Shown here: positions 24,734-32,777 of the stretch, in pieces | How the letters are laid out: every line of letters begins with the position of its first letter | How positions within the stretch are numbered: the stretch's first letter is position 1 | Source of the DNA: Sulfuricurvum sp. | GTDB taxonomy: Bacteria > Campylobacterota > Campylobacteria > Campylobacterales > Sulfurimonadaceae | NCBI RefSeq assembly: GCF_023229695.1 | Contig: NZ_JALNYS010000010.1 | Coordinates: forward strand, 1 to 64,000 | Reading direction: 5' to 3' | Length of the DNA: 64,000 nucleotides | Notes under the pieces: model-generated | Database searches by the model: none | Seen by the model: only the letters and a program-made list of their open reading frames with translations | Told to the model about the DNA's origin: nothing | Made by a program: the position numbers and the translations under genes

Positions 24734-26140
24734 TTAACCGAATAAATCGCGCATAGCCCCTTTATACCAGTCGTGTGTCGCTTTAGCCAAACCGCTTGTG
24801 CGGAATTTACCGCTTTTCTCATCTTTGGGGACGCTTCCCTTGCTCCCGATAACGGGACCTGAAACCATAAATTCATGATTCACCATAATCGCCTCTTCCG
24901 GATTTCCGTTTACAAATGAGTAACAGACGTTTGCACTTTTGTACGGAAGGGTCGAAGCGACGCTATAGCTTTTGCCGTGAAGGAGATGGGCTATCTCTTT
25001 CGCACACTCTTTACCCGACCAGATCGCCGATTGGCCGCTCGGCGGAATAGCGTGTCCGACAACGTCGCCCACTGCATATACGTCTTTATCGGTAGCGGTT
25101 TGGAAAGAGACCGGTTTTTCGGCACTGGTTGCCATTTTGACTTTTTTAAACCAATCCGGAGTAGTTGCTACCCCTGACATTTCAATAATCGGATTCGACT
25201 TATTGTGCGGTATTAAATTGAATACGCCGTATTTGATCGTATAGGTCGTTTTAACCCCTTCGGTATCCTCTTTGTCTTTAAAGACGGTTTGAACATAAGT
25301 AATCTCTTTTTTATCAAAATCAACATCACTGATTTTACAGTTATCGCGATGTTCGACATTGCCGTTATTGACCTCTTTCCATGCTTCTTTAAACGCGGCC
25401 CCTTTAGCAATTTCGGCCGTTTCGTTCAGAATAATGACTTTGCCGCCAAGCCCTTCGTTTTTCAAATAGTTAGCGATCATGCTGGCACGTTCAAACGGTG
25501 CCGGAGGACAGCGGTATTTTCCGGCCGGAACGGTAATGACGACATCCCCCTCTTCCAGATTTTTCACCAAACGATCCAGCGCGATGTGTTCACCACCCGG
25601 GACTAATGCTGCCGGAGCAACACGGCGTGCTTTAGCGATTTTTGCATCGGACCACTCCGGAAATTGCCCTTTGTAGTCATAACATATTCCCGGTGCGAGA
25701 ACCAAGATATCGTATCCGACATCCCCTTTGGAGGTATGAACCACTTTGGCCGCACGATCAATCCCGGTTACGGTCGTATGCAGCATACCGTATCCAAAAT
25801 TTTCTACCGCTTGCGCGTAATCGTGGGTCAAAGTACCGAGATTAACCCCTTTAATCCCGCCGAGATTCGCATTTGAAAACGGACACGACATAAAGCTATC
25901 ATTTTTCTCGATTATCGCCACATCAAAATTTGAATCAATTTTTTTGAGTTCTTTGGCAACGGTCAAACCGCCCCAGCCTCCCCCGATGATCAGTACTTGA
26001 TGTTTCCCGATCATTTTTCCAGCCGGGGCTGCCGAAGCCGATGGAGCAGCAACACCGCCCGTTGCCGCACATCCGGATACAGCAGCTGCCGCCGCACTGA
26101 TCCCTGCAAATTTTAGTAAGTCACGTCTTGAGATCGTCAT
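24734..26140 (-). CDS. fccB: Flavocytochrome c sulfide dehydrogenase, flavoprotein subunit (FccB/SoxF type)
   Basis: 468 residues from the ATG at 26140, which has AAGGAGA upstream; an in-frame ATG 8 codons earlier is less likely. The N-terminus has a Tat motif (SRRDLLKFAG) and a lipobox-like VSGC. FAD-binding GGGWGGLTVAKEL follows, with FccB landmarks SCPFSN, YRCPPAPFER, 'VYAVGDVVGHAIPPSG' and NVCYSFVNG. Cysteines in CPFS/RCPP/CYS boxes include those of the FccB redox disulfide. It would oxidise sulfide in the periplasm. The usual diheme FccA subunit is not adjacent; Rieske and c'-like proteins follow instead. Confidence 0.9.
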   Translation of the reverse strand: MTISRRDLLKFAGISAAAAAVSGCAATGGVAAPSASAAPAGKMIGKHQVLIIGGGWGGLTVAKELKKIDSNFDVAIIEKNDSFMSCPFSNANLGGIKGVNLGTLTHDYAQAVENFGYGMLHTTVTGIDRAAKVVHTSKGDVGYDILVLAPGICYDYKGQFPEWSDAKIAKARRVAPAALVPGGEHIALDRLVKNLEEGDVVITVPAGKYRCPPAPFERASMIANYLKNEGLGGKVIILNETAEIAKGAAFKEAWKEVNNGNVEHRDNCKISDVDFDKKEITYVQTVFKDKEDTEGVKTTYTIKYGVFNLIPHNKSNPIIEMSGVATTPDWFKKVKMATSAEKPVSFQTATDKDVYAVGDVVGHAIPPSGQSAIWSGKECAKEIAHLLHGKSYSVASTLPYKSANVCYSFVNGNPEEAIMVNHEFMVSGPVIGSKGSVPKDEKSGKFRTSGLAKATHDWYKGAMRDLFG

Positions 26141-26318
26141 TGTGGAATTCTCCTTGATGTACAAATGTTGAGTGATAAGCTATGATTTCATAGTCTGCAC
26201 AATCATAATCATCCTATTCTTAAAATTGTATAATAAGTTATAAATTTTTGATAAATTTATAAAATAACATATTCTGATACCAAGAAAAGTGCTCAAAGGT
26301 GACAAATCAGAGAAATGG

Positions 26319-26324
26319 TATAAT
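26319..26324 (+). promoter_or_regulatory. Promoter -10 upstream of chorismate mutase
   Basis: TATAAT about 105 bases before the gene. A GTGACA lies upstream but with short spacing (14). The mini-element at 26341 would be transcribed as part of the leader. Confidence 0.4.
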
Positions 26325-26340
26325 TCTTTTACGTTGACAG

Positions 26341-26381
26341 CTGATGTTACGCACTTGTTTAGACAAGGTGCGTAAGGTCAG
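26341..26381 (+). mobile_element. 41-bp ends-only version of the dispersed element
   Basis: The left end CTGATGTTACGCAC is joined directly to TTGTTTAGACAAG and the right end GTGCGTAAGGTCAG, with no interior. It can fold into one long hairpin. Flanks are TTGACAG (left) and TTAACAG (right), a 7-mer direct repeat with one mismatch. Confidence 0.85.
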
Positions 26382-26428
26382 TTAACAGATATCCAAAAAA
26401 TTGATTTCAGAGAAGAGGGACCGTATTT

Positions 26429-26728
26429 ATGAAAATTTCAGAGTGCCACTCATTAGAAGATGTTCGCTGCCATATTGACCGGCTGGATGATCAAATTGTC
26501 GAACTGATTGCCGCGCGCAATGCTTATGTCAAACAAGCGGCACTGTTTAAGCACTCCATCGATGAAATAAAAGGGGATGAACGGATGGAAGCGGTCATGG
26601 ACCGTGTCCGTTCTCGTGCGATGGAATTCGGTGTTTCACCCAATCTTTTATCTAGCCTCTATAAAACCATGATCGATGCGATGGTGGAAGCGGAAATTGC
26701 GGAGTTTCGTAACGCTAAATCATTATGA
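26429..26728 (+). CDS. Chorismate mutase, AroQ class
   Basis: 99 residues, the usual size for a single-domain helical chorismate mutase or PchB-like protein. The pattern 'D-V-R-x-x-I-D-R-L-D-D-Q-I-V-E-L-I-A-A-R' in helix 1 and the following Lys-containing segment fit the AroQ fold, which converts chorismate to prephenate. A PchB-type isochorismate-pyruvate lyase is the alternative, but no siderophore genes are near. It stands alone, preceded by a TATAAT and a 41-bp mini-element in the leader. A double element lies directly after the stop. Confidence 0.8.
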   Translation: MKISECHSLEDVRCHIDRLDDQIVELIAARNAYVKQAALFKHSIDEIKGDERMEAVMDRVRSRAMEFGVSPNLLSSLYKTMIDAMVEAEIAEFRNAKSL

Positions 26729-26830
26729 TGTTACACACTTTCCGGGCAAAGCCCGTAAAGTGGCAGGGACTAGCGTCCCTACAACCCCCTGAAGCTTCCC
26801 GCATCTTCCGGATGCGGGAGAGATAACCGA
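26726..26830 (+). repeat. Dispersed structured element, copy 4a (partial, right end missing)
   Basis: It starts TGATGTTACACAC. Hairpins are CGGGC-AAA-GCCCG, AGGGAC-TAGC-GTCCCT and CCCGCATC-TTCCG-GATGCGGG. It is followed one base later by copy 4b in the same orientation. Confidence 0.85.
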
Positions 26831-26831
26831 T

Positions 26832-26974
26832 CTGATGTTATGAACTTTTCGCTCATAGCCCGTAAAGTGGCAGGGACTAAAGTCCCTACAACCCCCTGAA
26901 GCTTCCTGCATCTTTCGGATGCGGGAGAATAATTTCCCATGTTGCACTTGCTAGGGCAAGGTGCGTAACATCAG
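26832..26974 (+). mobile_element. Dispersed structured element, full copy 4b
   Basis: It runs from CTGATGTTATGAAC to GTGCGTAACATCAG. The CCTGCATC/GATGCGGG stem contains a T that still pairs with G (G-T wobble). It sits in tandem with 4a between the convergent chorismate mutase and dihydroorotase-like genes. Confidence 0.88.
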
Positions 26975-26994
26975 TTATTGATCAAGCAGTGATG

Positions 26995-28212
26995 TTAAAA
27001 ATGGCTCCACTCTCCCCTGCAAAGGGCCATGATGACTTTCCCTTCTAAAACCTCGTTTTTATACAAACTATGATGATGGACAACCGGAGTAGCTGTGTTC
27101 GGATCAAACAACACCAAATCTCCCTTTTGTCCTACCTCAATCAAACCTCTCGAAATTCCCGCCTGTGCTGCCGGAGCACGTGAAGCCAGATCAATCAAAC
27201 GGCTCATACTCACCAAACCGCTTTTCACAAGATGGGTATAGCACAACGGTAAATACTCCGTAATCGATGTCGTTCCGAAACTGGCATCAAAAAAAGTGAT
27301 GTCCTTATGAACATCGGAATTCGGCTGGTGCAATGCGGTAAGAGAATTGATTTTCCCCTCTTTTAGAGCCTCTCTCAAAAAACTCTGTTTCTCGGCGTTT
27401 ACCAAAGGGGGATTTATTTTCGCATCCGAATCAAATCCGTTGCAGGCTTTGTCGCTGTGGAGAAGATGGTGAATGGAGACTTCGCACTGCACATCGATAC
27501 CTTGTGCGGCGGCCTGGGCAATCAGTTCAACCGAACGGGGTTCGGTAACACTTTTAAAAATAATCGTAATCTCAAAATGACGTGCGATTTCTATCATTGC
27601 GGCGATATGGACAATTTCGCTTAGAGGGGATATCCCCGGAAGTCCCAAGCGGGTTGCCGCATCTCCGTCGCTCATCACACCGCTCTCAAACAGACTTTTG
27701 TCCTCCGCTTTGTAAAACAGCGGTCTTTTGGCCATTTTTAAATATTGGGCAATACGGCTGATAAGGTTATAATCGGTGAGGGTCGAGGTATGGACCGCTA
27801 ACGCCCCTCTTTTGAGCATAATGGCGATATTGGACAATGCTCCCGATTCATTCAATGCACTGAGCGTTGTCTCGATTGTCGCTCCGTTTGCAAGATTGCG
27901 ATGCTGCTGAACAAATTCCAGTGTGATCTCATTATCAATACGCGGATGAGAATCACTGGCAAGAATGACGGTACTCACCCCCCCCTTTAATGCACGTCGT
28001 GACAGGGACTCAAGATTTTTACCGCTGAGCTGAGAATCTTTGAGCCGTACATTGGTATCTACCAATCCGGGAAGTAAATAGCATCCGGATCCCGCGATCA
28101 TTTCATGATCGGTAAGATTTTCTCCAATCTGGGTAATGAGACCCTCTTCGATTCTTACATCTCCTTTGCGCTCCCCTTGTGCATCACAGATAATGACGTC
28201 CGAAATGACCAT
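26995..28212 (-). CDS. Dihydroorotase-like protein lacking catalytic residues (PyrX/PyrC')
   Basis: 405 residues of the amidohydrolase/dihydroorotase family, seen from 'GCYLLPGLVDTNVRLKD' and the C-terminal 'GLIEVGQKGDLVLFDPN'. Active enzymes read PGLVDxHxHxR at that point; here the two metal-binding His are replaced (DTNVRL). The usual 'DHAPH' Asp box reads TALHQPN. It is therefore probably the noncatalytic dihydroorotase homolog that supports aspartate transcarbamoylase in several bacteria, including Campylobacterota. No pyrB is adjacent in this window. The active pyrC must lie elsewhere. Confidence 0.85.
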   Translation of the reverse strand: MVISDVIICDAQGERKGDVRIEEGLITQIGENLTDHEMIAGSGCYLLPGLVDTNVRLKDSQLSGKNLESLSRRALKGGVSTVILASDSHPRIDNEITLEFVQQHRNLANGATIETTLSALNESGALSNIAIMLKRGALAVHTSTLTDYNLISRIAQYLKMAKRPLFYKAEDKSLFESGVMSDGDAATRLGLPGISPLSEIVHIAAMIEIARHFEITIIFKSVTEPRSVELIAQAAAQGIDVQCEVSIHHLLHSDKACNGFDSDAKINPPLVNAEKQSFLREALKEGKINSLTALHQPNSDVHKDITFFDASFGTTSITEYLPLCYTHLVKSGLVSMSRLIDLASRAPAAQAGISRGLIEVGQKGDLVLFDPNTATPVVHHHSLYKNEVLEGKVIMALCRGEWSHF

Positions 28213-28274
28213 ATTAACTCCCGTTCGCTATAATTACGTTATTTTAATCTAAGAAACGTTTAAAAAGGGTTAGA

Positions 28275-28634
28275 GTGCAAAAATTCATCATGATCTTAAT
28301 GACGATAATGCCCCTTGTGGCTGCACCCGCTCCCTACGATGAAGGGAAAAAACTCTACTTTTCAAAAGGGTGCAACGGATGCCACGGTGTATCGGCGGCC
28401 GGAACGCATGAATACCCTTCTCTTGCGTATCGGCGCAAAACGTTTCTGGAATATAAGCTCAAAAATTTTCGCGCCAAACGGGGAAACAGCCAGCAATCCG
28501 AACTCATGATCCCTTTCGCGCTCCAACTGACGGACAAGGAGATTGATCTGCTGACAACATTTTTGAGTGAGTTTCATGAAAACAAAAGTAACAATAAAAA
28601 TGAATTTACTATTCGAGGGGATGGGGGATCATGA
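28275..28634 (+). CDS. Small monoheme c-type cytochrome
   Basis: 119 residues starting at GTG, with a signal peptide (IMILMTIMPLVAAPAP) and one heme motif (CNGCHG, residues ~33-38). 'Y-D-E-G-K-K-L-Y-F-S-K-G-C' is the standard class I first helix, and 'LTDKEIDLLTTFL' the last. A Met in 'SELMIPFA' is the candidate sixth ligand. It overlaps lpxB by 4 bases (ATGA), an odd pairing of a cytochrome with lipid A synthesis. It probably acts as a periplasmic electron carrier. Confidence 0.85.
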   Translation: MQKFIMILMTIMPLVAAPAPYDEGKKLYFSKGCNGCHGVSAAGTHEYPSLAYRRKTFLEYKLKNFRAKRGNSQQSELMIPFALQLTDKEIDLLTTFLSEFHENKSNNKNEFTIRGDGGS

Positions 28635-29680
28635 AACTTCTTGTCAGTGCACTGGAACATTCCGCCAATATCCATTTTGGCTATTTGGTCAAAGAATTAG
28701 GGGATGAGATAGAGCTATCCGGTATTTTTGACGCTTCGCTGGGGGAGAGTATCGTCGATTTGCGCGCTACTTCGGTGATGGGATTTGTGGATGCGCTGAA
28801 AAAACTCCCGTTTTTTTTCCGGCTCAAAAATACGATGGTTGAATTGGCCGGTGCGGCCGATAAAGTGCTGCTCATCGATTCTTCCGGATTTAATCTGCCG
28901 CTGGCACGGGCTATCCGTAAACGTTATCCCGATAAAGAGATCATTTATTATATCCTCCCCCAAGCATGGGCATGGAAAAAAAAACGGATACCGATCCTCG
29001 AACAAACCATCACGAAACTTGCCTCTATCTTGCCGTTCGAACCCTCGTACTATTCCAAAAACGCCCCTATTGAATATGTAGGGCATCCTCTGCTCGACGA
29101 GATTACGATTCAAAAAAACAATCTTCTCCCCACCGGAAAAATCACCTTTATGCCCGGCAGTCGTCCGGGGGAAATAAAACGACTCATGGGTGCTTTTCGT
29201 GAAGTTCGCGGGATGCTGACATGCCGTGCACTGCTGGTAATTCCCTCCCATTTCACACCGGAACAAATCCGGGAACTGTACGGAGACATCTCGGCATTTG
29301 AAATTACCCATGAAGCGCACCGGAGTCTGGCTGATTCTGATTTTGCATTTATCTGCAGCGGTACGGCAACACTCGAAGCGGCACTCATCGGTACCCCGTT
29401 TATCCTCGCCTACATCGCCAAACCGCTCGATTACGCCATTGCCAAGAGACTGGTAAAACTGAACTATGTCGGACTTGGAAATATCTTATTTTCCCATAAA
29501 TATCATCGACCGCTCCATCCGGAATTTCTTCAAAACGAAGTCAATGGACAAAATCTGTATAATACCTATCTCCAAATGGATAAAGAGGCATTTTTTCAGG
29601 ATGCCAAAAGGCTGCGGGACCTGCTAGGGCACGGCAGCGCAAAACGTGTCAGCACACTTATTAAGGAAGAACATGACTAG
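28631..29680 (+). CDS. lpxB: Lipid-A-disaccharide synthase
   Basis: 349 residues. It joins UDP-2,3-diacylglucosamine and lipid X to form the lipid A disaccharide on the inner face of the membrane. The glycosyltransferase family 19 pattern is visible: 'YYILPQAWAWKKKRIPILE', 'EYVGHPLLDE', 'FMPGSRPGEIKRL' and 'CSGTATLEAALIGTPFILAY'. Length and start fit the family. It overlaps the preceding cytochrome by 4 bases and the following membrane protein by 8 bases. Confidence 0.95.
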   Translation: MKLLVSALEHSANIHFGYLVKELGDEIELSGIFDASLGESIVDLRATSVMGFVDALKKLPFFFRLKNTMVELAGAADKVLLIDSSGFNLPLARAIRKRYPDKEIIYYILPQAWAWKKKRIPILEQTITKLASILPFEPSYYSKNAPIEYVGHPLLDEITIQKNNLLPTGKITFMPGSRPGEIKRLMGAFREVRGMLTCRALLVIPSHFTPEQIRELYGDISAFEITHEAHRSLADSDFAFICSGTATLEAALIGTPFILAYIAKPLDYAIAKRLVKLNYVGLGNILFSHKYHRPLHPEFLQNEVNGQNLYNTYLQMDKEAFFQDAKRLRDLLGHGSAKRVSTLIKEEHD

Positions 29681-30203
29681 ACTTTTCTTATGGGCAAAAA
29701 CCCGAATTCGCCGCTATACGGATGAAAAAATCATCCCTTATATCTTTACACTTGCAGATGGTCCGTTGTTATTTCGTGATCTTCTCAAAACCAATAAAAT
29801 GTACCAAGACGGGCTTAAACTGGAGGGGAAAATTCCCGGCTTTAAAATGAGTGTGGGGAGAAGCTATATTGTCTTTATTATTATTTGGCATTTGATAGTT
29901 TTGCCGACATCTGCCATTTTTCACAAAACACTGATTAAAATTGATTGCCATTTGCTTATTATTATGGCGGTATTGTTTACCGGAATGTTTTTTGCAACCT
30001 ATGCAATCTTCAAAGAGTACCTTCTCGATACCGTAGCCCTAAAAATTATCAAAAGCGCATGGGAGAACCATTTTCCCCATTTTGATTATGATCTGCATGC
30101 GAAAGAGGTGGCAAAGATCTATTCGGATGCACTCGAAAAAGAGATACCGCACAAAAATATGCAGCTCTACATCATGGAGCGTTTAATTAGCGCTTCTACC
30201 TAA
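29673..30203 (+). CDS. Membrane protein of unknown function downstream of lpxB
   Basis: 176 residues from the ATG at 29673, which overlaps the lpxB stop by 8 bases and follows AAGGAAGA. The open frame continues upstream inside lpxB. Two transmembrane helices lie at residues ~63-82 and ~92-112 ('YIVFIIIWHLIVLP', 'LLIIMAVLFTGMFFATYAIF'), with a charged C-terminal domain. I recognise no family. Coupling to lpxB suggests an envelope role, but this is weak evidence. Confidence 0.75.
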   Translation: MTRLFLWAKTRIRRYTDEKIIPYIFTLADGPLLFRDLLKTNKMYQDGLKLEGKIPGFKMSVGRSYIVFIIIWHLIVLPTSAIFHKTLIKIDCHLLIIMAVLFTGMFFATYAIFKEYLLDTVALKIIKSAWENHFPHFDYDLHAKEVAKIYSDALEKEIPHKNMQLYIMERLISAST

Positions 30204-30295
30204 ATTATGCACTTTTCGCTCAAAGCCCGTAAAGTGGCAGGGACTAAAGTCCCTACAACCCCCTGAAGCTACCCGCATCTTTCGGATGCGGGAGA
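30204..30295 (+). repeat. Dispersed structured element, copy 5a (ends degraded)
   Basis: The left end reads ATTATGCAC. AGGGAC-TAAA-GTCCCT and CCCGCATC/GATGCGGG hairpins are intact; the right end is missing. A second copy follows. Confidence 0.8.
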
Positions 30296-30300
30296 AATAA

Positions 30301-30405
30301 CTGATCTAATATTATGCACTTTTCGCTCAAAGCCCGTAAAGTGGCGGGGACAATTTGTCCCCTGCACCCCCCTGAAGCTACCCGCATCTGTCAAATGCGG
30401 GAGAG
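30301..30405 (+). repeat. Dispersed structured element, copy 5b (right end missing)
   Basis: It starts CTGATCTAATATTATGCAC. It carries the GGGGACaattTGTCCCC hairpin and CCCGCAT-CTGTCAA-ATGCGGG, in which the lower stem is kept while the loop diverged. It lies in tandem with 5a between convergent genes. Confidence 0.8.
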
Positions 30406-30429
30406 ATTAAAGAACCTCTCCTTTCGGAA

Positions 30430-30810
30430 CTATTTGATATTTCTCAATATTCCCATAAAAGTAGGGATATTTGCCCCTCCGTCATGACGCCCCAACTTTT
30501 TCTCTTTTGCATCGATAAAATGAAATGTCGGGGTACCGATGTACCCTAATCCATCCGGAAGGGGATCGTTATGGATATCGATATGGACCGGTACAAATCT
30601 TTTTTCGATGGCCAAAGAGACCGCTTTCTCTTCAAATACGATATCTTCCATGTATTCGCATGCAGGGCACCCTTCTCTGGAGAGCATTACCATGACGTAT
30701 TTCTTCTCTTTTTTCGCCTGAGCCAATGCAGCATCGTATGACGGTGCCCATTTGAGTTCTCCCCATGCCGAGGAAGCGATCAAAATCAATCCTAATAGCA
30801 AATATCTCAT
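30430..30810 (-). CDS. Periplasmic thioredoxin-fold protein (CPAC)
   Basis: 126 residues with a signal peptide (ends SAWG), then a thioredoxin fold with redox site GCPACEY and the cis-Pro segment YIGTPTFHF. 'YVMVMLSREGCPACEYMEDIVF' resembles SoxW/DsbE-like and thioredoxin_7 proteins. It starts one base after the dsbD stop on the same strand, so DsbD is its probable electron donor. Target disulfides might include apocytochrome CXXCH cysteines (inference). Confidence 0.88.
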   Translation of the reverse strand: MRYLLLGLILIASSAWGELKWAPSYDAALAQAKKEKKYVMVMLSREGCPACEYMEDIVFEEKAVSLAIEKRFVPVHIDIHNDPLPDGLGYIGTPTFHFIDAKEKKLGRHDGGANIPTFMGILRNIK

Positions 30811-30811
30811 A

Positions 30812-32635
30812 TTATTCTCCTTCTACTTGTTGCAAATGGGTTAAAAATTCCTGCGGCTCTTTAAATCCGATGATATCGGCACTTTTCAACCGTATCCCCT
30901 CCTCATCAAAAAAGAGGATCGCCGGAGGTCCGAAAATACCGAATTTTTCACTGATGGTTTTCGATGCTTCGTCATTTGCCGTCAAATCGACCTGAACCAA
31001 TACAAATGCGTCCATCGCCGTTTTCACATGTTCATCGCTGAACGTCTGCGCTTCAAACTCTTTACAGGAGGTGCACCAGTCGGCATAAAAATCGACCATC
31101 ACCTTTTTCCCTTTATTTTTTTCCACAATCGCGTTTAGTTCCTCAAGAGAAGTGATTTTGAGAAAGCTTTTATGGGGTGCGTCTTTGACCTCAATCACCG
31201 ACTTGGATGGGATAAACATCTCCAAAGGGCGGAGCGGACTTGTCGCTCCGCTGATCCCCCCTACCAACAATACAATCGCGTACAACAGAGCGATAAAAGC
31301 AAAAGCTTTTTTATTGGACTGAATACTCCATCCCCGCTGATCTTTCAACGGTTCCAGTGCCCCCATGTTGATAGCAACCAAAGCTGCAAGGATTCCCCAC
31401 AACAATACGGTAATGCTCTCCTCCACAATACGGCTTACCATCCAGATAGCAACGCCGATAAGCATAACCCCGAAAATGGATTTGATCGTATCCATCCAGG
31501 CACCCGGACGCGGCATAAACTTGCCTGCCGTTATCCCGACAATCAGTAAAGGGATCCCCATACCGATACTCAAAGCAAACAACGCCGCACCGCCTAAAAA
31601 TGCGTCTCCGGTCTGACCGATATAGATAAGAGCTCCGGCAAGCGGTGCCGCGACACAGGGGCCGACAATCAAAGCCGATAAAAAGCCCATGATGGCTATA
31701 CCGAGGATTCCCCCTTTTTTACCGCTTACACGTGATATGCGAGACTGAATACTATTCGGAATCTGCAATTCGTAGAGATCAAACATCGATAACGACAAAA
31801 CGACAAAGATAAGGGCAATAAGTGTAATGATCCATGGGGTCTGAAATGCCGCTTGCAGGTTAGCTCCGAAAAGCCCGGCCAAAATCCCGGCAATCGTATA
31901 GGCAACCGCCATCGAAAGGACATACACCAAAGAGAGGAAAAAAGCCCGTTTTGTCCCGATTCCCGATCCTTGCGCCACAATGACCGATGAGATAATCGGA
32001 ATCATCGGAAAGACACACGGAGTCAATGCCAGAAGCAATCCGAATCCAAAGAAACTCAGGAGAATCACCCATAGATTCCCCCCTTTGATCACACCGGCAA
32101 TTTGGTCCGTTTCTGATTGTTTGGCACCATTGCTTATTTCTTTTTCAACTGCCGATGCAATCTGATCACTGCCACTGCTCTGTGAGTCATCGGCCGTTTC
32201 CGATACAACCGCTAGCGGCAATTGTGTACCGTCGACGGAGATTTCGAGTACGCTCTCCTGCGGCTCATAGCACAAGCCTGCGGAGGAGCACCCTTGAAAC
32301 GAAACATTGAGGCGAACTTTTTGTTCAGAGCTGAGCTCTTTATCGGCACTTAAATCGATTTGAAAAACGGGGGTCGTATCGTATACCGGATCCCCTTCAT
32401 GGTCTACCGTCGGCGTAGATGTTTTGGGTGAACCGATATTAACCCCATCTTTCGTATCCGCATCTTCGATTTTGACTTTATCGGCATAAAGATATATCTT
32501 TTCTCCCAATCTAATCTCAACCTGAACCCTCTTTCCGTCAATTTGAGTGATTTTGGGGTTAAACGCCTCTTCAGGCTGGAGAAAACCGACACCCCATGCA
32601 CTCAAAGAGATCAATAAAATGAGTATAAACCGCAT
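30812..32635 (-). CDS. dsbD: Thiol:disulfide interchange protein DsbD
   Basis: 607 residues, the family length. It moves reducing power from cytoplasmic thioredoxin to the periplasm. Order: signal peptide; N-terminal immunoglobulin-like domain with the Cys pair in CSSAGLCYEP (~105); membrane domain from ~185 with LTPCVFPMIPI and VGPCVAAPLAG, the two transmembrane cysteines; C-terminal thioredoxin domain with ADWCTSCKEFE (~515). The paired thioredoxin-like gene follows directly. Reduction of heme-binding cysteines before ligation by CcsBA would fit the heavy cytochrome load. Confidence 0.95.
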   Translation of the reverse strand: MRFILILLISLSAWGVGFLQPEEAFNPKITQIDGKRVQVEIRLGEKIYLYADKVKIEDADTKDGVNIGSPKTSTPTVDHEGDPVYDTTPVFQIDLSADKELSSEQKVRLNVSFQGCSSAGLCYEPQESVLEISVDGTQLPLAVVSETADDSQSSGSDQIASAVEKEISNGAKQSETDQIAGVIKGGNLWVILLSFFGFGLLLALTPCVFPMIPIISSVIVAQGSGIGTKRAFFLSLVYVLSMAVAYTIAGILAGLFGANLQAAFQTPWIITLIALIFVVLSLSMFDLYELQIPNSIQSRISRVSGKKGGILGIAIMGFLSALIVGPCVAAPLAGALIYIGQTGDAFLGGAALFALSIGMGIPLLIVGITAGKFMPRPGAWMDTIKSIFGVMLIGVAIWMVSRIVEESITVLLWGILAALVAINMGALEPLKDQRGWSIQSNKKAFAFIALLYAIVLLVGGISGATSPLRPLEMFIPSKSVIEVKDAPHKSFLKITSLEELNAIVEKNKGKKVMVDFYADWCTSCKEFEAQTFSDEHVKTAMDAFVLVQVDLTANDEASKTISEKFGIFGPPAILFFDEEGIRLKSADIIGFKEPQEFLTHLQQVEGE

Positions 32636-32777
32636 TTATAAACCTTAGTGTAATTTTATACCTTAATTTTATCACATCTAGCTGTTAGCTTGCTCACACA
32701 GCAACATTGTTAATAATTTTCAGCTTTACCATAGCCTCTCATGCTACACTATCCCAATTTTTCCATGGAGTTTGATT

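Noticed and set aside
26723..26947. 75-residue minus-strand frame between chorismate mutase and the dihydroorotase-like gene
   Set aside because: It is translated entirely from the dispersed element; the same peptide (PGKCVTS) appears wherever the element lies.
26726..26974. Elements as simple rho-independent terminators between convergent genes
   Set aside because: Hairpins are strong but no T tracts follow, and some copies lie in leaders or inside a gene; a terminating effect is possible but not their defining nature.
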